Shown here: in pieces, positions 53,617 through 62,931 of the stretch
Layout: every line of letters begins with the position of its first letter
How positions within the stretch are numbered: the stretch's first letter is position 1
Assembly (NCBI RefSeq): GCF_947497045.1
Contig: NZ_CANMEU010000001.1
Span: 434,001-498,000, forward strand
Reading direction: 5' to 3'
DNA length: 64,000 nt
DNA from: an uncultured Tateyamaria sp.
GTDB taxonomy: Bacteria; Pseudomonadota; Alphaproteobacteria; Rhodobacterales; Rhodobacteraceae
The notes under the pieces: generated by a model
Database searches by the model: none
The model's input: the letters and a program-made list of their open reading frames with translations, nothing else
Told to the model about the DNA's origin: nothing
Made by a program: the position numbers and the translations under genes

Positions 53617-54441
53617 ATGACGGTGCAGGCGAACGCGCAACCGATCATAATCAAGCGTAAGAAAGTCGTGCAGGGTGGCGGCCACCACGGCGGTGCCTGG
53701 AAGGTCGCATATGCGGACTTCGTGACGGCCATGATGGCGTTTTTCATGCTGATGTGGCTGTTGAATGCCACGACCGAAAAGCAGCGCAAAGGCATTGCCG
53801 ACTATTTTTCGCCCACGATCCCGATCAGCCGTGTTTCAGGCGGTGGCGATGGCAGCTTTGGGGGTGACAGTGTGTTTTCCGAAAATACGCTGCCCCAGAA
53901 CGGGACGGGTGCCTCCTCGCAACGCCCCACCGAAGCCCGTGAGGCCCGTGGCGAGTTGGGAGAGGATCGGGCCGCTGAAGATGAGGTATTTGAATCGCTC
54001 GAAGCCCGCCTGATCGGGCATGGCGGTGAATCCAAGCTGATGGATAATGATTTCCAGCATATCGTGACCGAGCTTACAGACGAGGGTCTGGTGATCGAGG
54101 TCTTTGCAAGCGAGCGATCTTCGATCTTTGAACCGGGCACCGATACACCCACCCAAATGCTGATCGACCTCGCGGAATGGATAGCGGCCTCTACAGTGAC
54201 TGTGGACAATGGCATTGCGATCAATGGGCATGTGCCGACGCAGCCCATTGTGATTGCGAACAATTCGACATGGCAATCATCGGCGGATCGGGCAACACAG
54301 ATGCGAAAATTGCTCGAACAATTCGGTGTTGCGCCCACGCGCATGCAGCGAGTGACGGGCCATGCGGACCGCGAGCCTGCGGTCCCCAACACGATGGCTG
54401 TGCGTAATGACCGGCTGGAAATCATTTTGCTGCGCGAATGA
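53617..54441 (+). CDS. motB: Flagellar motor protein MotB
   Basis: A 274-residue stator subunit that anchors the motor to peptidoglycan. After a basic N-terminus comes GAWKVAYADFVTAMMAFFMLMWLL, whose D34 is the proton-binding aspartate at the start of the single helix (34-50). A periplasmic plug and linker rich in Asp/Glu/Arg follows (60-130), then the OmpA-like domain (about 140-270) with NGHVPTQ, SADRATQMRKLL and GHADREP. The ATG has GAGG 8 nt upstream. It is first of the flagellar genes in the window; motA is not beside it. Confidence 0.94.
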   Translation: MTVQANAQPIIIKRKKVVQGGGHHGGAWKVAYADFVTAMMAFFMLMWLLNATTEKQRKGIADYFSPTIPISRVSGGGDGSFGGDSVFSENTLPQNGTGASSQRPTEAREARGELGEDRAAEDEVFESLEARLIGHGGESKLMDNDFQHIVTELTDEGLVIEVFASERSSIFEPGTDTPTQMLIDLAEWIAASTVTVDNGIAINGHVPTQPIVIANNSTWQSSADRATQMRKLLEQFGVAPTRMQRVTGHADREPAVPNTMAVRNDRLEIILLRE

Positions 54442-54460
54442 ATAGGTTGGATTTTATCTG

Positions 54461-54475
54461 TTAGCCTGACGTTAA
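54461..54475 (+). promoter_or_regulatory. CtrA-like box upstream of flgE (TTAG-N7-TTAA)
   Basis: TTAG-CCTGACG-TTAA differs from the CtrA consensus at one position and ends 54 nt before the flgE ATG. Confidence 0.5.
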
Positions 54476-54529
54476 GAGCAGAGGCCTAACTGTGGCACCA
54501 TCAAGTCGATGCAGCAGAAAGGCGTATCC

Positions 54530-55849
54530 ATGACAATTTCTTCGTCGCTCAATGCAGGTGTCGCGGGGCTTCAATCCAATGCCACGCGTCTTGCGTCCAT
54601 CTCCGACAATATTGCGAACTCGTCGACCTATGGGTACAAGCGTGTACAAACCGATTTTCACTCGATGGTGATCTCGGGGTCAGGGTCGGGCTCGTACTCA
54701 GCCGGTGGGGTGCGCGCAACGACATCCCGGTTGATCGACCAGAGTGGGTCGCTTGTTTCGACCGCGAATGCCACCGACCTTGCGGTCAGAGGGCGGGGCA
54801 TGTTGCCAGTGGCGCAAGCCACGGACATCAACAACAGCAATGGCGACAGTCAGATGTACCTGACGACGACCGGCTCGTTCCGCACCGATGCAGAAGGGTA
54901 TCTGCGCTCTGACTCTGGGCTTGTTCTGTTAGGTTGGCCCGCCCTGCCTGACGGGACAATACCGACATTTCCACGTGATACTGCCGATGGGCTCGAACCT
55001 GTACAGATCAACGTGAACCAGTTTTCAGGTGAGCCGACGACCAAACTCTCATTGGGCCTGAACCTGCCCGCAACGGACACGGATGCAGGTTCTACCGGTG
55101 ATACGCAGAACCTGTCGGTCGAGTATTTTGACAACTTGGGCACATCTGAGAATATCAACATCAGCTTCTCTCCAACCGTGCCGGCCTCTGGTTCCGCCGC
55201 ATCAAACGAATGGACGATGCAGCTGTCTGACTCGGCATTGGGTGGCGCAGTCATTGGTGAATACGTGCTGACATTCGATGACAGCCGGACATCCGGCGGT
55301 ACGTTGGCATCGGTCGCGATGACACCCGCCGCTATCGGGGGCGCTTATGATCCGGCAACCGGCAACATCGTCATTGCGGCCGAAGGTGGCCCGCTGGAGA
55401 TCAATATCGGGCAGTTGGGTGATAGCGATGGGATTACCCAGCTCTCCGACAGCTTTGCACCTGTGTCGATTTCCAAGGATGGCTCACCGGTCGGTAACAT
55501 GACCAATGTTGAGGTGGATGCAAATGGCTTTGTCACTGCGTTCTTCGACACCGGGATCAACCGGACGATCTATCAAATTCCCCTGGTGGACTTGCCCAAT
55601 CCCAACGGGATGGTCGCGCTGGATCAGCAGACCTATCTACCATCCCCTGAAAGCGGAAGCTTCTTTCTCTGGGATGCAAGTGACGGGCCCACAGGTGACA
55701 TCGTTTCCTATGCGCGTGAGGAGTCGGCCGTCGATGTGGCGGGTGAACTTACCGCCATGATCCAGACGCAGCGGGCATACTCTTCGAACGCGAAGGTGAT
55801 CCAGACAGTGGACGAGATGCTTCAGGAAACGACAAATATCAAACGTTAA
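54530..55849 (+). CDS. flgE: Flagellar hook protein FlgE
   Basis: A 439-residue extracellular hook subunit. The N-terminal coil has LNAGVAGLQSNATRLASISDNIANSSTYGYKR, which includes the diagnostic ISDNIANSSTYGYK, and the C-terminal coil has GELTAMIQTQRAYSSNAKVIQTVDEMLQ with the matching QTQRAY. The middle (about 85-390) is the variable D1/D2 surface region. The ATG at 54530 with AAAGG upstream is preferred over the ATG at 54509. It is exported by the flagellar type III system and has no Sec signal. It is followed by flgK and flgL. Confidence 0.94.
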   Translation: MTISSSLNAGVAGLQSNATRLASISDNIANSSTYGYKRVQTDFHSMVISGSGSGSYSAGGVRATTSRLIDQSGSLVSTANATDLAVRGRGMLPVAQATDINNSNGDSQMYLTTTGSFRTDAEGYLRSDSGLVLLGWPALPDGTIPTFPRDTADGLEPVQINVNQFSGEPTTKLSLGLNLPATDTDAGSTGDTQNLSVEYFDNLGTSENINISFSPTVPASGSAASNEWTMQLSDSALGGAVIGEYVLTFDDSRTSGGTLASVAMTPAAIGGAYDPATGNIVIAAEGGPLEINIGQLGDSDGITQLSDSFAPVSISKDGSPVGNMTNVEVDANGFVTAFFDTGINRTIYQIPLVDLPNPNGMVALDQQTYLPSPESGSFFLWDASDGPTGDIVSYAREESAVDVAGELTAMIQTQRAYSSNAKVIQTVDEMLQETTNIKR

Positions 55850-55894
55850 CCCGCAGGCTTTCGCAGCCCGCCAACAGAAACGGAACACCGTGCC

Positions 55895-57349
55895 ATGACG
55901 ATCACAAGCGCATTGAATTCCGCCATGTCCGGGCTGCGGGCAGCCGGGCGCGCCTCCGAATTGGTGTCGAGCAATATTGCGAACGCATCGACCCCGGGAT
56001 ACGCGCGCCGCACACTGTCTATCGGGTCCTACAGCATCGGCGATATTGGCGGGGTCAGGGTCAACGGGATTCAACGCCATGTTGACGCTCAGATCGTCTC
56101 CGATCGGCGGTTGGCAGGTTCGGAATTTGGGTATCGATCTGAAACGACATCCTACCTCAACCGGATCGAGAATTTGGTGGGCACGCCTGATCAAGCGGGA
56201 TCTCTGTCAGCGCGACTGACTGACTTCGAGAATGCTTTGATCACCGCCAGCAGTCGTCCCGACGCGATTGAACGGCTGGATAGCGCAGCACATGGGGCAC
56301 GCGATCTTGCACGCGCCATCAAGTCGGTCGCGGGTGGCATCCAATCAGAACGCACAGATGCAGATCGCAACATCGCCGATCAGGTCACGCGCCTGAATGA
56401 CACCCTCAAAAGCATCGAAACACTCAACGTCCGGATCACCGCGACCAACAACCAGAATATGGATTCGTCCGCGTTGCAGGATCAACGCAGGATACTGATC
56501 GATGAAGTCAGCGAAATAGTTCCGGTGCGAACGGTAAATCGCGATTATGGTGCGGTTGCCCTGTATTCCACGGGTGGATCGATCCTGTTGGATGGCCGTG
56601 CTGTAGAGATCGGTTTTGAACCCGCCAATATCGTTACGCCATATATGTCGATTGACGATGGCACGCTCTCTGGCCTGACGATCAACGGATTCGCGCTGAA
56701 TACGTCGTCTGAGCTGGGGCGCTTACATGGCGGCACGCTCGGCGCTCAATTTGAAATTCGCGACGAACGCGCGCCTGAGGCGCAAATCAAGATTGATGCT
56801 CTCGCACGAGACCTTATCGAGCGCTTTCAGGATTCTACGGTCGATCCGTCCCTGTCAGCAGGTGACGCAGGCCTGTTCACCGACCGTGGCGCAGCCCTTG
56901 ACCCTCTACAAGAGAAGGGGCTGGCCAATCGCATAGAGATCAATAAGCTGGTCGATCCCACGCAAGGCGGTGATGTCTGGCGGATGCGCGATGGGCTAGG
57001 AGCACTTGTGGCTGGTTCATCTGGAAATGCGACGCTACTCAACGCGTTGTCCGACGCACTGACGATACCTCGCGTGGTGAACTCCGGCAGTTTCGGATCT
57101 TCTCCTCTGACGGCAATTGATTTGACCTCACGCCTCTCATCGCAACTCGGAGCGGATCGGTTGCGCGAAGATCAGCAACTCGGCTTTGCTTCAGCACAGT
57201 TTTATGAATTGACCCAAATGGAACTTGCCGATGGCGTAGACACCGACGCTGAGCTGCAAAACCTGATGATCATCGAACAGGCATATGCGGCCAACGCGCG
57301 TGTCATTGAAACCGTCGATCAGATGTTTGACACTTTGCTAGGGATTTGA
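55895..57349 (+). CDS. flgK: Flagellar hook-associated protein 1 FlgK
   Basis: A 484-residue junction protein between hook and filament. The N-terminal block is LNSAMSGLRAAGRASELVSSNIANASTPGYARR (SSNIANASTPGYARR is diagnostic). The centre holds helical segments (DQRRILIDEVSEIVPV) and a beta-domain. The C-terminal QFYELTQMELADGVDTDAELQNLMIIEQAYAANARVIETVDQM is the shared hook-type coil. Length is within the shorter range of the family. It precedes flgL directly. Confidence 0.94.
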   Translation: MTITSALNSAMSGLRAAGRASELVSSNIANASTPGYARRTLSIGSYSIGDIGGVRVNGIQRHVDAQIVSDRRLAGSEFGYRSETTSYLNRIENLVGTPDQAGSLSARLTDFENALITASSRPDAIERLDSAAHGARDLARAIKSVAGGIQSERTDADRNIADQVTRLNDTLKSIETLNVRITATNNQNMDSSALQDQRRILIDEVSEIVPVRTVNRDYGAVALYSTGGSILLDGRAVEIGFEPANIVTPYMSIDDGTLSGLTINGFALNTSSELGRLHGGTLGAQFEIRDERAPEAQIKIDALARDLIERFQDSTVDPSLSAGDAGLFTDRGAALDPLQEKGLANRIEINKLVDPTQGGDVWRMRDGLGALVAGSSGNATLLNALSDALTIPRVVNSGSFGSSPLTAIDLTSRLSSQLGADRLREDQQLGFASAQFYELTQMELADGVDTDAELQNLMIIEQAYAANARVIETVDQMFDTLLGI

Positions 57350-57351
57350 AA

Positions 57352-58359
57352 ATGAGCAATTTTTCTCTTGGCGATCTGGCCCACACCTTCATGCTCCAAC
57401 GCCAAGGTGCCGCGTTGAAAGCCAATATGACCCGCCTCAACGAGGAGCTGGCAACCGGACAGGTCAGCGACGTTAAGTCGGTTCTTGCCGGCAATACCAG
57501 CTATCTGAGTGACATCGAACGAGATCTGAAGACGCTGTCGGGGTTTCGTGTCGCAACCACAGAGGCTGCACAGTACGCTGAATCCATTCAGCTATCATTA
57601 GAAAGGGTCAGCGACAGCAGCGAACGTTTTGGCACCTCGCTACTCAAAATCTCATCAAATGCGACGGGTTCGGTTCTGGACCAGTTTTCCGATGATGCCG
57701 AATCTCAGTTGGCCGATATCGTGAGCATACTGAACATCAGTGTGGGTGGGCGTAGTCTCTTTGCCGGTGATGCGACAGATCAGCGGCCAATGGCAGACGT
57801 GGAGGTCATTCTTGATGGGCTACGTGCTGCAACCACCGGAGCAACGACGCCTCAGGATCTCCAAACCGCAGCAGACATCTGGTTCAATGACCCCGCTGGT
57901 TTTGTCGCGACGGCCTATCGTGGTTCCGCAACTGAAATAGCTCCGCTGCGGATCGGTCAAGACGAAGAGGTTTCCGTACAGATCAAGGGTGATGATCCAA
58001 TATTCAAAGACATAATCAAACAGTACGCACTCGCTGCAATCGCGAGCGATGCCGCGTCTTCTCTAAGTGCAACTGATCGCCAAGAGTTACTGACCGAGGC
58101 AGGGCGCAACCTATTCTCCACGCAAACTGACATGACTGCTTTGCGTGCCAATATCGGGTCAGCCCAGGCACGCATCGATGAGGTGGCGACCAGAAACGCA
58201 ACCGAGCAAACATCACTGCAATTTGCGAAGGGCGCTTTGTTGCAGGCAGACCCCTACGAAACAGCCACTGAACTGGAGGCAGTCCAATTTCAACTTCAAA
58301 GCCTATATACGGTCACCGCGCGCATGTCAGACCTTTCGTTTGTGAACTTCATTCGATGA
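57352..58359 (+). CDS. flgL: Flagellar hook-associated protein 3 FlgL
   Basis: A 335-residue flagellin-like junction protein. The N-terminus LGDLAHTFMLQRQGAALKANMTRLNEELATGQVSDV matches the flagellin D0/D1 helix (LNEELATGQ is typical). FAGDATDQRP follows mid-protein, and the C-terminal half ARIDEVATRNATEQTSL leads into the closing helix. ATG at 57352 after AGGG; a TTG 6 nt earlier overlaps the flgK stop. Its stop overlaps flgI by 4 nt. Confidence 0.91.
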   Translation: MSNFSLGDLAHTFMLQRQGAALKANMTRLNEELATGQVSDVKSVLAGNTSYLSDIERDLKTLSGFRVATTEAAQYAESIQLSLERVSDSSERFGTSLLKISSNATGSVLDQFSDDAESQLADIVSILNISVGGRSLFAGDATDQRPMADVEVILDGLRAATTGATTPQDLQTAADIWFNDPAGFVATAYRGSATEIAPLRIGQDEEVSVQIKGDDPIFKDIIKQYALAAIASDAASSLSATDRQELLTEAGRNLFSTQTDMTALRANIGSAQARIDEVATRNATEQTSLQFAKGALLQADPYETATELEAVQFQLQSLYTVTARMSDLSFVNFIR

Positions 58360-59456
58360 GATGGCTCTCTTTCTTTCTGATCACTCTTTTCTTTGCACAG
58401 GTCGCTACCGCCAGTTCCGTGCGCATCAAGGATCTGGTTGAATTTGACGGCGTTCGGGGGAATGATCTGGTTGGCTACGGACTGGTCGTAGGACTTGATG
58501 GAACCGGAGATGGACTGCGCAACGCGCCTTTCACCGAAGACATCATGACCAACATCTTGGAGCGTCTTGGCATCAACGTGACCGGTGAGCAGTTTCGACC
58601 AAAGAACGTGGCCGCTGTATTCGTCACATCCACACTGCCAGCATTTGCCCGAAGTGGGTCTCAGATTGATGTGACGGTTTCTGCGATTGGAGATGCCAAA
58701 AGTCTGTTGGGCGGGACCCTGATCATGACACCGATGAACGCAGCGGATGGTGAAATATATGCCGTAGCGCAAGGTACGATCATCGCAGGTGGCGCCGTGG
58801 CAGAGGGCGATGGAGCACGCGTCACACAAGGTGTCCCCACGTCTGGCGTGATACCCTCGGGTGCCCGTGTTGAGCGGGAGATCGACTTTGAACTGAGCAG
58901 CCTGACCGACATGCGCCTTGCTTTACGCGACGCCGACTTCACCACCGCTGCCCGGATCGAAAGTGCGATCAACAATGACTTTGGACGGCAGGTTGCCATC
59001 ATGCTGGATTCTGGCACCGTCAGTCTGAATGTGCCTCGGACCCGTATGCAATCGGTCGCACATGCTTTGGGCCGCATAGAAAACATCGCAGTTGAACCTG
59101 AACGGAAGGCACGTGTGGTTGTCGATCAACGGTCTGGCACAATTGTCATGGGCGATGATGTGCGGATATCGCGTGTCGCTGTGTCGCAAGGCAACCTCAC
59201 TCTGCGCATTCAAGAACAGCCTATCACCGTACAGCCGAACCCCTTCGCACAGGGTGAAACCGTGGTGGTTCCTCGCACCACCGTCGACATCGAGGATCAA
59301 GACGGGCCCAGCCTCGCCGAGGTACCGGATGGCGCATCGTTGTCCGAGGTCATTGCAGGTCTGAATGCGCTTGGGGTCGCGCCGCGCGACATGATCGATA
59401 TCCTAAAGAGCATCAAGGCAGCTGGCGCATTACATGCAGAGTTCGTAGTGCGCTAA
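58356..59456 (+). CDS. flgI: Flagellar P-ring protein FlgI
   Basis: A 366-residue periplasmic P-ring subunit that lines the rod bearing in the peptidoglycan layer. The signal peptide ends QVATA-SS near residue 19. Typical opening SVRIKDLVEFDGVRGNDLVGYGLVVGLDGTGDG, of which GYGLVVGLDGTGD is diagnostic. Then NVAAVFVTSTLPAFARSG and SLLGGTLIMTPM, and the end LNALGVAPRDMIDILKSIKAAGALHAE. It is the last plus-strand gene of this cluster; fliP faces it across 118 bp, where I see no clear terminator. Confidence 0.95.
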   Translation: MRWLSFFLITLFFAQVATASSVRIKDLVEFDGVRGNDLVGYGLVVGLDGTGDGLRNAPFTEDIMTNILERLGINVTGEQFRPKNVAAVFVTSTLPAFARSGSQIDVTVSAIGDAKSLLGGTLIMTPMNAADGEIYAVAQGTIIAGGAVAEGDGARVTQGVPTSGVIPSGARVEREIDFELSSLTDMRLALRDADFTTAARIESAINNDFGRQVAIMLDSGTVSLNVPRTRMQSVAHALGRIENIAVEPERKARVVVDQRSGTIVMGDDVRISRVAVSQGNLTLRIQEQPITVQPNPFAQGETVVVPRTTVDIEDQDGPSLAEVPDGASLSEVIAGLNALGVAPRDMIDILKSIKAAGALHAEFVVR

Positions 59457-59574
59457 GTGCAAATGCAAGGCTTGGCCCGTTTCGTTGAACGCGTACCGGT
59501 CGTCATTTGCTTCAGGTATGCCTGTAGCGAAACGCCGCGGCCTGAGGCCTGGAGAGTATTGTCTGTTTCGCTTG

Positions 59575-60300
59575 TCAGAAGTAACTGCGAACAAGGCTTC
59601 CAGCAATAAGGCTCCAACCATCTGCAACAACGAAAAACGCCAGCTTGAAAGGCAACGAAACGATCGCAGGTGGCACCATCATCATCCCCATGCTCATCAA
59701 CACTGCCGCTGCAACCAAATCGATTATCAGGAACGGCAGAAAAATCAGAAAACCGATCTGGAACGCCCTTGCGATCTCGGACAGCAGGAAACTGGGTACC
59801 AGAACGGAAAGTGGGGCATCTGGTGACAACTCGAGTCCTTGGGTGTCTGGCCGGAGGTCAGCCATCGCGCTAAACGTATCAGCATCCAAACGCACGGACA
59901 TGAAACCGCGAAAGGGTTCGACTGTTCGTGCAAAGGCGGTTTCCACATCTATCAAATTGTTGCTCAACGGTTGAAGCCCATTGGTCCAGGCCTGCATAAA
60001 GACAGGCTCCATCACGAAATACGTGAGAAACAGTGCAAGACTTACGATCAACATATTTGGGGGTGACTGCTGAAGTCCGATTGCCTGTCTCAGAATAGAG
60101 AGCACCGTCACCAAAAAGGGGAAGCATGTTACCATTATGGCCAAACCCGGCGCGAGGCTTAGCACTGTAATTAAAGCGATCAGCTGCAAAGTCCTGGCGC
60201 TTAGCGAATTTTCGTCACCAAGCGAGATGGCAATATCTTGGGCTAAAGCCGCAGTCGGGAGAAGGCAGGCAACGCCCAATAAAATGATATGCAGCTTCAT
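59575..60300 (-). CDS. fliP: Flagellar export apparatus protein FliP
   Basis: A 241-residue subunit of the type III export gate. Signal peptide to about residue 21 (AALA-QD). Family blocks are TLQLIALITVLSLAPGLAIMVTCFPFLVTVLSILRQAIGLQQSPPN (including the diagnostic LRQAIGLQQSPPN), LALFLTYFVM and the long C-terminal helices ending FLIFLPFLIIDLVAAAVLMSMGMMMVPP and LPFKLAFFVVADGW. The ATG is 4 nt after the fliN stop. fliQ and fliR are not in the window. Confidence 0.95.
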   Translation of the reverse strand: MKLHIILLGVACLLPTAALAQDIAISLGDENSLSARTLQLIALITVLSLAPGLAIMVTCFPFLVTVLSILRQAIGLQQSPPNMLIVSLALFLTYFVMEPVFMQAWTNGLQPLSNNLIDVETAFARTVEPFRGFMSVRLDADTFSAMADLRPDTQGLELSPDAPLSVLVPSFLLSEIARAFQIGFLIFLPFLIIDLVAAAVLMSMGMMMVPPAIVSLPFKLAFFVVADGWSLIAGSLVRSYF

Positions 60301-60304
60301 CGCA

Positions 60305-60598
60305 TCAAACGCTCGACCCAAGGTCGACGATCTCTGTCAGTCTCACGACCAGTTGACCCTCCTCATCCCCATCAGCCTCTTCCAGTTTTCCACGGGCGAT
60401 CAACTTGTTGCCGACAAACAGATCAACGGGGTCATCAACGCGTTTGTCCAGCGTCAGAACCGCATTTGACCCAAGCATGACCAAATCACGAACCATGGGG
60501 CGCGCGCGACCGACGGACACGGTGATTTCGATTGGTACGGCCGTAAATGGATTGTGTGTGTCGGAGGCCAGCATTTGCGTATTGGGTACGTCACTCAT
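60305..60598 (-). CDS. fliN: Flagellar C-ring protein FliN
   Basis: A 97-residue switch-complex protein on the cytoplasmic side of the motor. The SpoA-like domain has VPIEITVSVGRARPMVRDLVMLGSNAVLTLDKRVDDPVDLFVGNKLIARGKL, in which the block LDKRVDDPVDLFVGNKLIARG is typical (given here in shorter form as VDDPVDLFVGN). It ends LTEIVDLG. It overlaps fliH by 8 nt. Confidence 0.93.
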   Translation of the reverse strand: MSDVPNTQMLASDTHNPFTAVPIEITVSVGRARPMVRDLVMLGSNAVLTLDKRVDDPVDLFVGNKLIARGKLEEADGDEEGQLVVRLTEIVDLGSSV

Positions 60599-61190
60599 TA
60601 GTCACCTGTGGCGTTTGCGTTTCAAAAAATGTTGAAATTTCGTTTGTGATGTCGGCAACAACCCGGTCCAAATCCACCTCTACCTCTCGATTGCCCAGGC
60701 GCAACACAACTTGGGTCGGGGCCATTAGATCATCTGGAACGATCTCAAAGGGCGCTGGTACATTATCAGACAGCGCAGCGCGCACAGCCTCTTCATTGGC
60801 TGGCGCAATCGCCAGTTCAATAGGTCGGTCCAAGCTCTTCCTTGCCGCATCCAAAATGACGTCCTCGATGTGTGCGCCGAGGCTGTGTTGCGCAATCAGC
60901 GGCAGAACTTTACGGGTCACTTGTGCCATGATTGTCTGAACCGATGCCGTCATCGCCGCGCGCAGCTCATGGTATTCAAACGATGCGGCCTGCAAGCTTG
61001 AGGCCAAACCACTGGATACATGTGTCAGAGTGTCGGATTGCGCCTTAATGGCGTCTTCCCAGCCAGCCTGATAGCCATTCTCAAATGCCTGAAGCTTGAG
61101 TTCTTCAATGTCCTCAACAGACAGAAGTGATTTGCTGGCGGTGGTCGGTCTTATTGTTCCAAAGTCCTGAAAGAGGTGTGCAGCGGACAT
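60591..61190 (-). CDS. fliH: Flagellar export ATPase regulator-like protein (FliH/FlbE type)
   Basis: About 199 residues. The first third has GYQAGWEDAIKAQ, resembling the glycine-helix region of FliH that dimerises, and the C-terminal part has LPLIAQHSLGAHIEDVILDAARKSL and VLRLGNREVEVDLDRVVADI, an FliH/YscL-like fold. It would regulate the FliI ATPase (not in the window). Start at the ATG that overlaps the fliF stop by one base (TGATG); a GTG one codon earlier is possible. Confidence 0.8.
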   Translation of the reverse strand: MSAAHLFQDFGTIRPTTASKSLLSVEDIEELKLQAFENGYQAGWEDAIKAQSDTLTHVSSGLASSLQAASFEYHELRAAMTASVQTIMAQVTRKVLPLIAQHSLGAHIEDVILDAARKSLDRPIELAIAPANEEAVRAALSDNVPAPFEIVPDDLMAPTQVVLRLGNREVEVDLDRVVADITNEISTFFETQTPQVTNE

Positions 61191-62815
61191 CACGCGCGCT
61201 CCTCTTCTTCCAGCCAGCTTCTCAGGATCTCGACGGTTTCTTCTTGTCTATCACCGATCATGGCGCGCAGTCGATCAACAGGGTCTGTCGATACGGGCGA
61301 CATACCGGCCGCTTCGGTAGAAAAGTTGAGGGCCGGTAGTTCAGAGGACGTGTCCAGGTTGGAGTCCATCGGGATATTCAGGAAGTCATCCGATGCCTCG
61401 GCAACCTCACCCGTGAGTGCAGGCTGTGTATTTGCTTCCCCAGCTTCAGTTGGCGGCAAGCTGAGAGGCGCCCCTGGGGCCTGCGTCAAAACCGGTCGCA
61501 CCACGAATAGTCCCAAAACCAACGCAACAACTGCCAGAACAGCCATTTGAATCGCTGACATTATGTCGACGTGGAAATTGTCCAGAAACGATGACTGCAC
61601 CTGCGTGCCCAAAGGTGCAACTGACTGTAAAACCATTGACTTAATGGTGATGATGTCACCCCGTGACTCGTCAAAGCCCACCGCGGATGCCACCAATTCA
61701 CGCAGCGCATCAATCTCTTCCGCATCTCGCGGAATGGTTTCCAGCTGTTCACCATCCCCTTCCTGCGTCGCATCGTTTACCAGAACGGCAACGGTCACAC
61801 GTTTGATCGCGCCGGCGGCGCGCACCACCGCCCGCTCCGTTTCGGATACTTCGTAGTTAATCCGCTCGCGCGTCTCCGAATTCTCCGAGGATGCGCTATC
61901 CCCTTCTGCACCGTCCCCGTCAGGTAAATTCGATGCAACAGTCACATTGCCGTTGCCGGCCTCGTTCGAATTACTCGTCCGCTCTTCGGTGTCCGTGCTG
62001 ATCACCACGCGCCCATCCGGATCAAACCGCCGCTCACGGATTTCTTCGGTCTCGGTCACCGTATCAACGCTGACCTCCACAATGGCGTTCCCGGGACCTA
62101 CGCGTGCCTCCAACAGCCGTTCGACACGCTCGCGCAGCATTTGCGCTTTGTCATCTGCACCCCCAGTTGGCGCAACATCTTCGGGCCCGCCGATCAGGTT
62201 CCCATTCGCGTCAATGACAGCGACGTCATCCGACGACAAACCGGCAACCGCTGACGACACCAAAAACCGAATAGCCTTGCCCTGCCCATTCGTCAGGCCC
62301 GACCCATTGGGTGTTACCGACACCGAAGCAGTCGGCGTCACGCTGCGTTGAAACGGGTTTGAGCCAGTAGAGGCGATGTGAACCCGCGCCATGGCAATAT
62401 GCGGGCTAGCCGCGATTGTACGCGCCAATTCGCCCTCTTTCGCGCGCCAATAGGCTGCGTCAAACATCTGAGATGTCGTCCCGAAACCCGAGAGCGAATC
62501 GAGCAACTCATACCCCTGGCTGTTGTTGGCAGGCAAACCTTCGCTGGCAAGCGTCATGCGCAATTGATCACGATTGGCGCTATCAACAAAAATCGATCCG
62601 CCCCGCACCTCAAAGGCTATCCCGCGTTGCTCCAGCGCACTTACGACATCTCCGGCAGGACCGCTTTCGAGGCCGGCATAAAGAAGTGTCAGGGACGGCG
62701 ACGTGGCGATGCGCGACATCGCAAGTACAGCCAACACCACAGCCAATGTCGCAACCACAACCGTAATTTGCCTACGTATATCCAAGCCCAACCAGACATT
62801 TAGCAACTGCTGCAC
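61190..62815 (-). CDS. fliF: Flagellar MS-ring protein FliF
   Basis: A 541-residue ring protein in the inner membrane, the base for motor assembly. Two helices bound the periplasmic part: about residues 14-34 (ITVVVATLAVVLAVLAM) and 420-442 (IQMAVLAVVALVLGLFVVRPVL). The periplasmic part has LTLLYAGLESGPAGDVVSAL, AREGELARTI-like KEGELARTI, and ARVHIA. The acidic C-terminus (DPVDRLRAMIGDRQEETVEILRSWL) is the FliG-binding end. The GTG start has AGGAGGAAATT upstream. It heads the fliF-fliH-fliN-fliP operon, without fliG in the usual second place. Confidence 0.95.
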   Translation of the reverse strand: MQQLLNVWLGLDIRRQITVVVATLAVVLAVLAMSRIATSPSLTLLYAGLESGPAGDVVSALEQRGIAFEVRGGSIFVDSANRDQLRMTLASEGLPANNSQGYELLDSLSGFGTTSQMFDAAYWRAKEGELARTIAASPHIAMARVHIASTGSNPFQRSVTPTASVSVTPNGSGLTNGQGKAIRFLVSSAVAGLSSDDVAVIDANGNLIGGPEDVAPTGGADDKAQMLRERVERLLEARVGPGNAIVEVSVDTVTETEEIRERRFDPDGRVVISTDTEERTSNSNEAGNGNVTVASNLPDGDGAEGDSASSENSETRERINYEVSETERAVVRAAGAIKRVTVAVLVNDATQEGDGEQLETIPRDAEEIDALRELVASAVGFDESRGDIITIKSMVLQSVAPLGTQVQSSFLDNFHVDIMSAIQMAVLAVVALVLGLFVVRPVLTQAPGAPLSLPPTEAGEANTQPALTGEVAEASDDFLNIPMDSNLDTSSELPALNFSTEAAGMSPVSTDPVDRLRAMIGDRQEETVEILRSWLEEEERA

Positions 62816-62875
62816 AATTTCCTCCGTCCTGCCCCACGTTCTGTGTGGCGATGTAACAGCAATGACCGATCAGCC

Positions 62876-62890
62876 TTAACAATCGGTTAG
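62876..62890. promoter_or_regulatory. CtrA-like box between fliF and fliL (TTAA-N7-TTAG)
   Basis: TTAA-CAATCGG-TTAG differs from TTAA-N7-TTAA at the last base. It lies 41 nt before the fliL ATG and 60 nt before the fliF GTG, in the shared divergent promoter region, so one bound dimer could serve both. Confidence 0.5.
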
Positions 62891-62931
62891 TTGATCTGTG
62901 CCAAAACAGGTTTCGAGAAATAGCAGACGGT

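Noticed and set aside
54493-54513. A sigma-54 promoter before flgE (TGGCAC ... TGC)
   Set aside because: The GG and GC doublets are 15 nt apart instead of the required 10.
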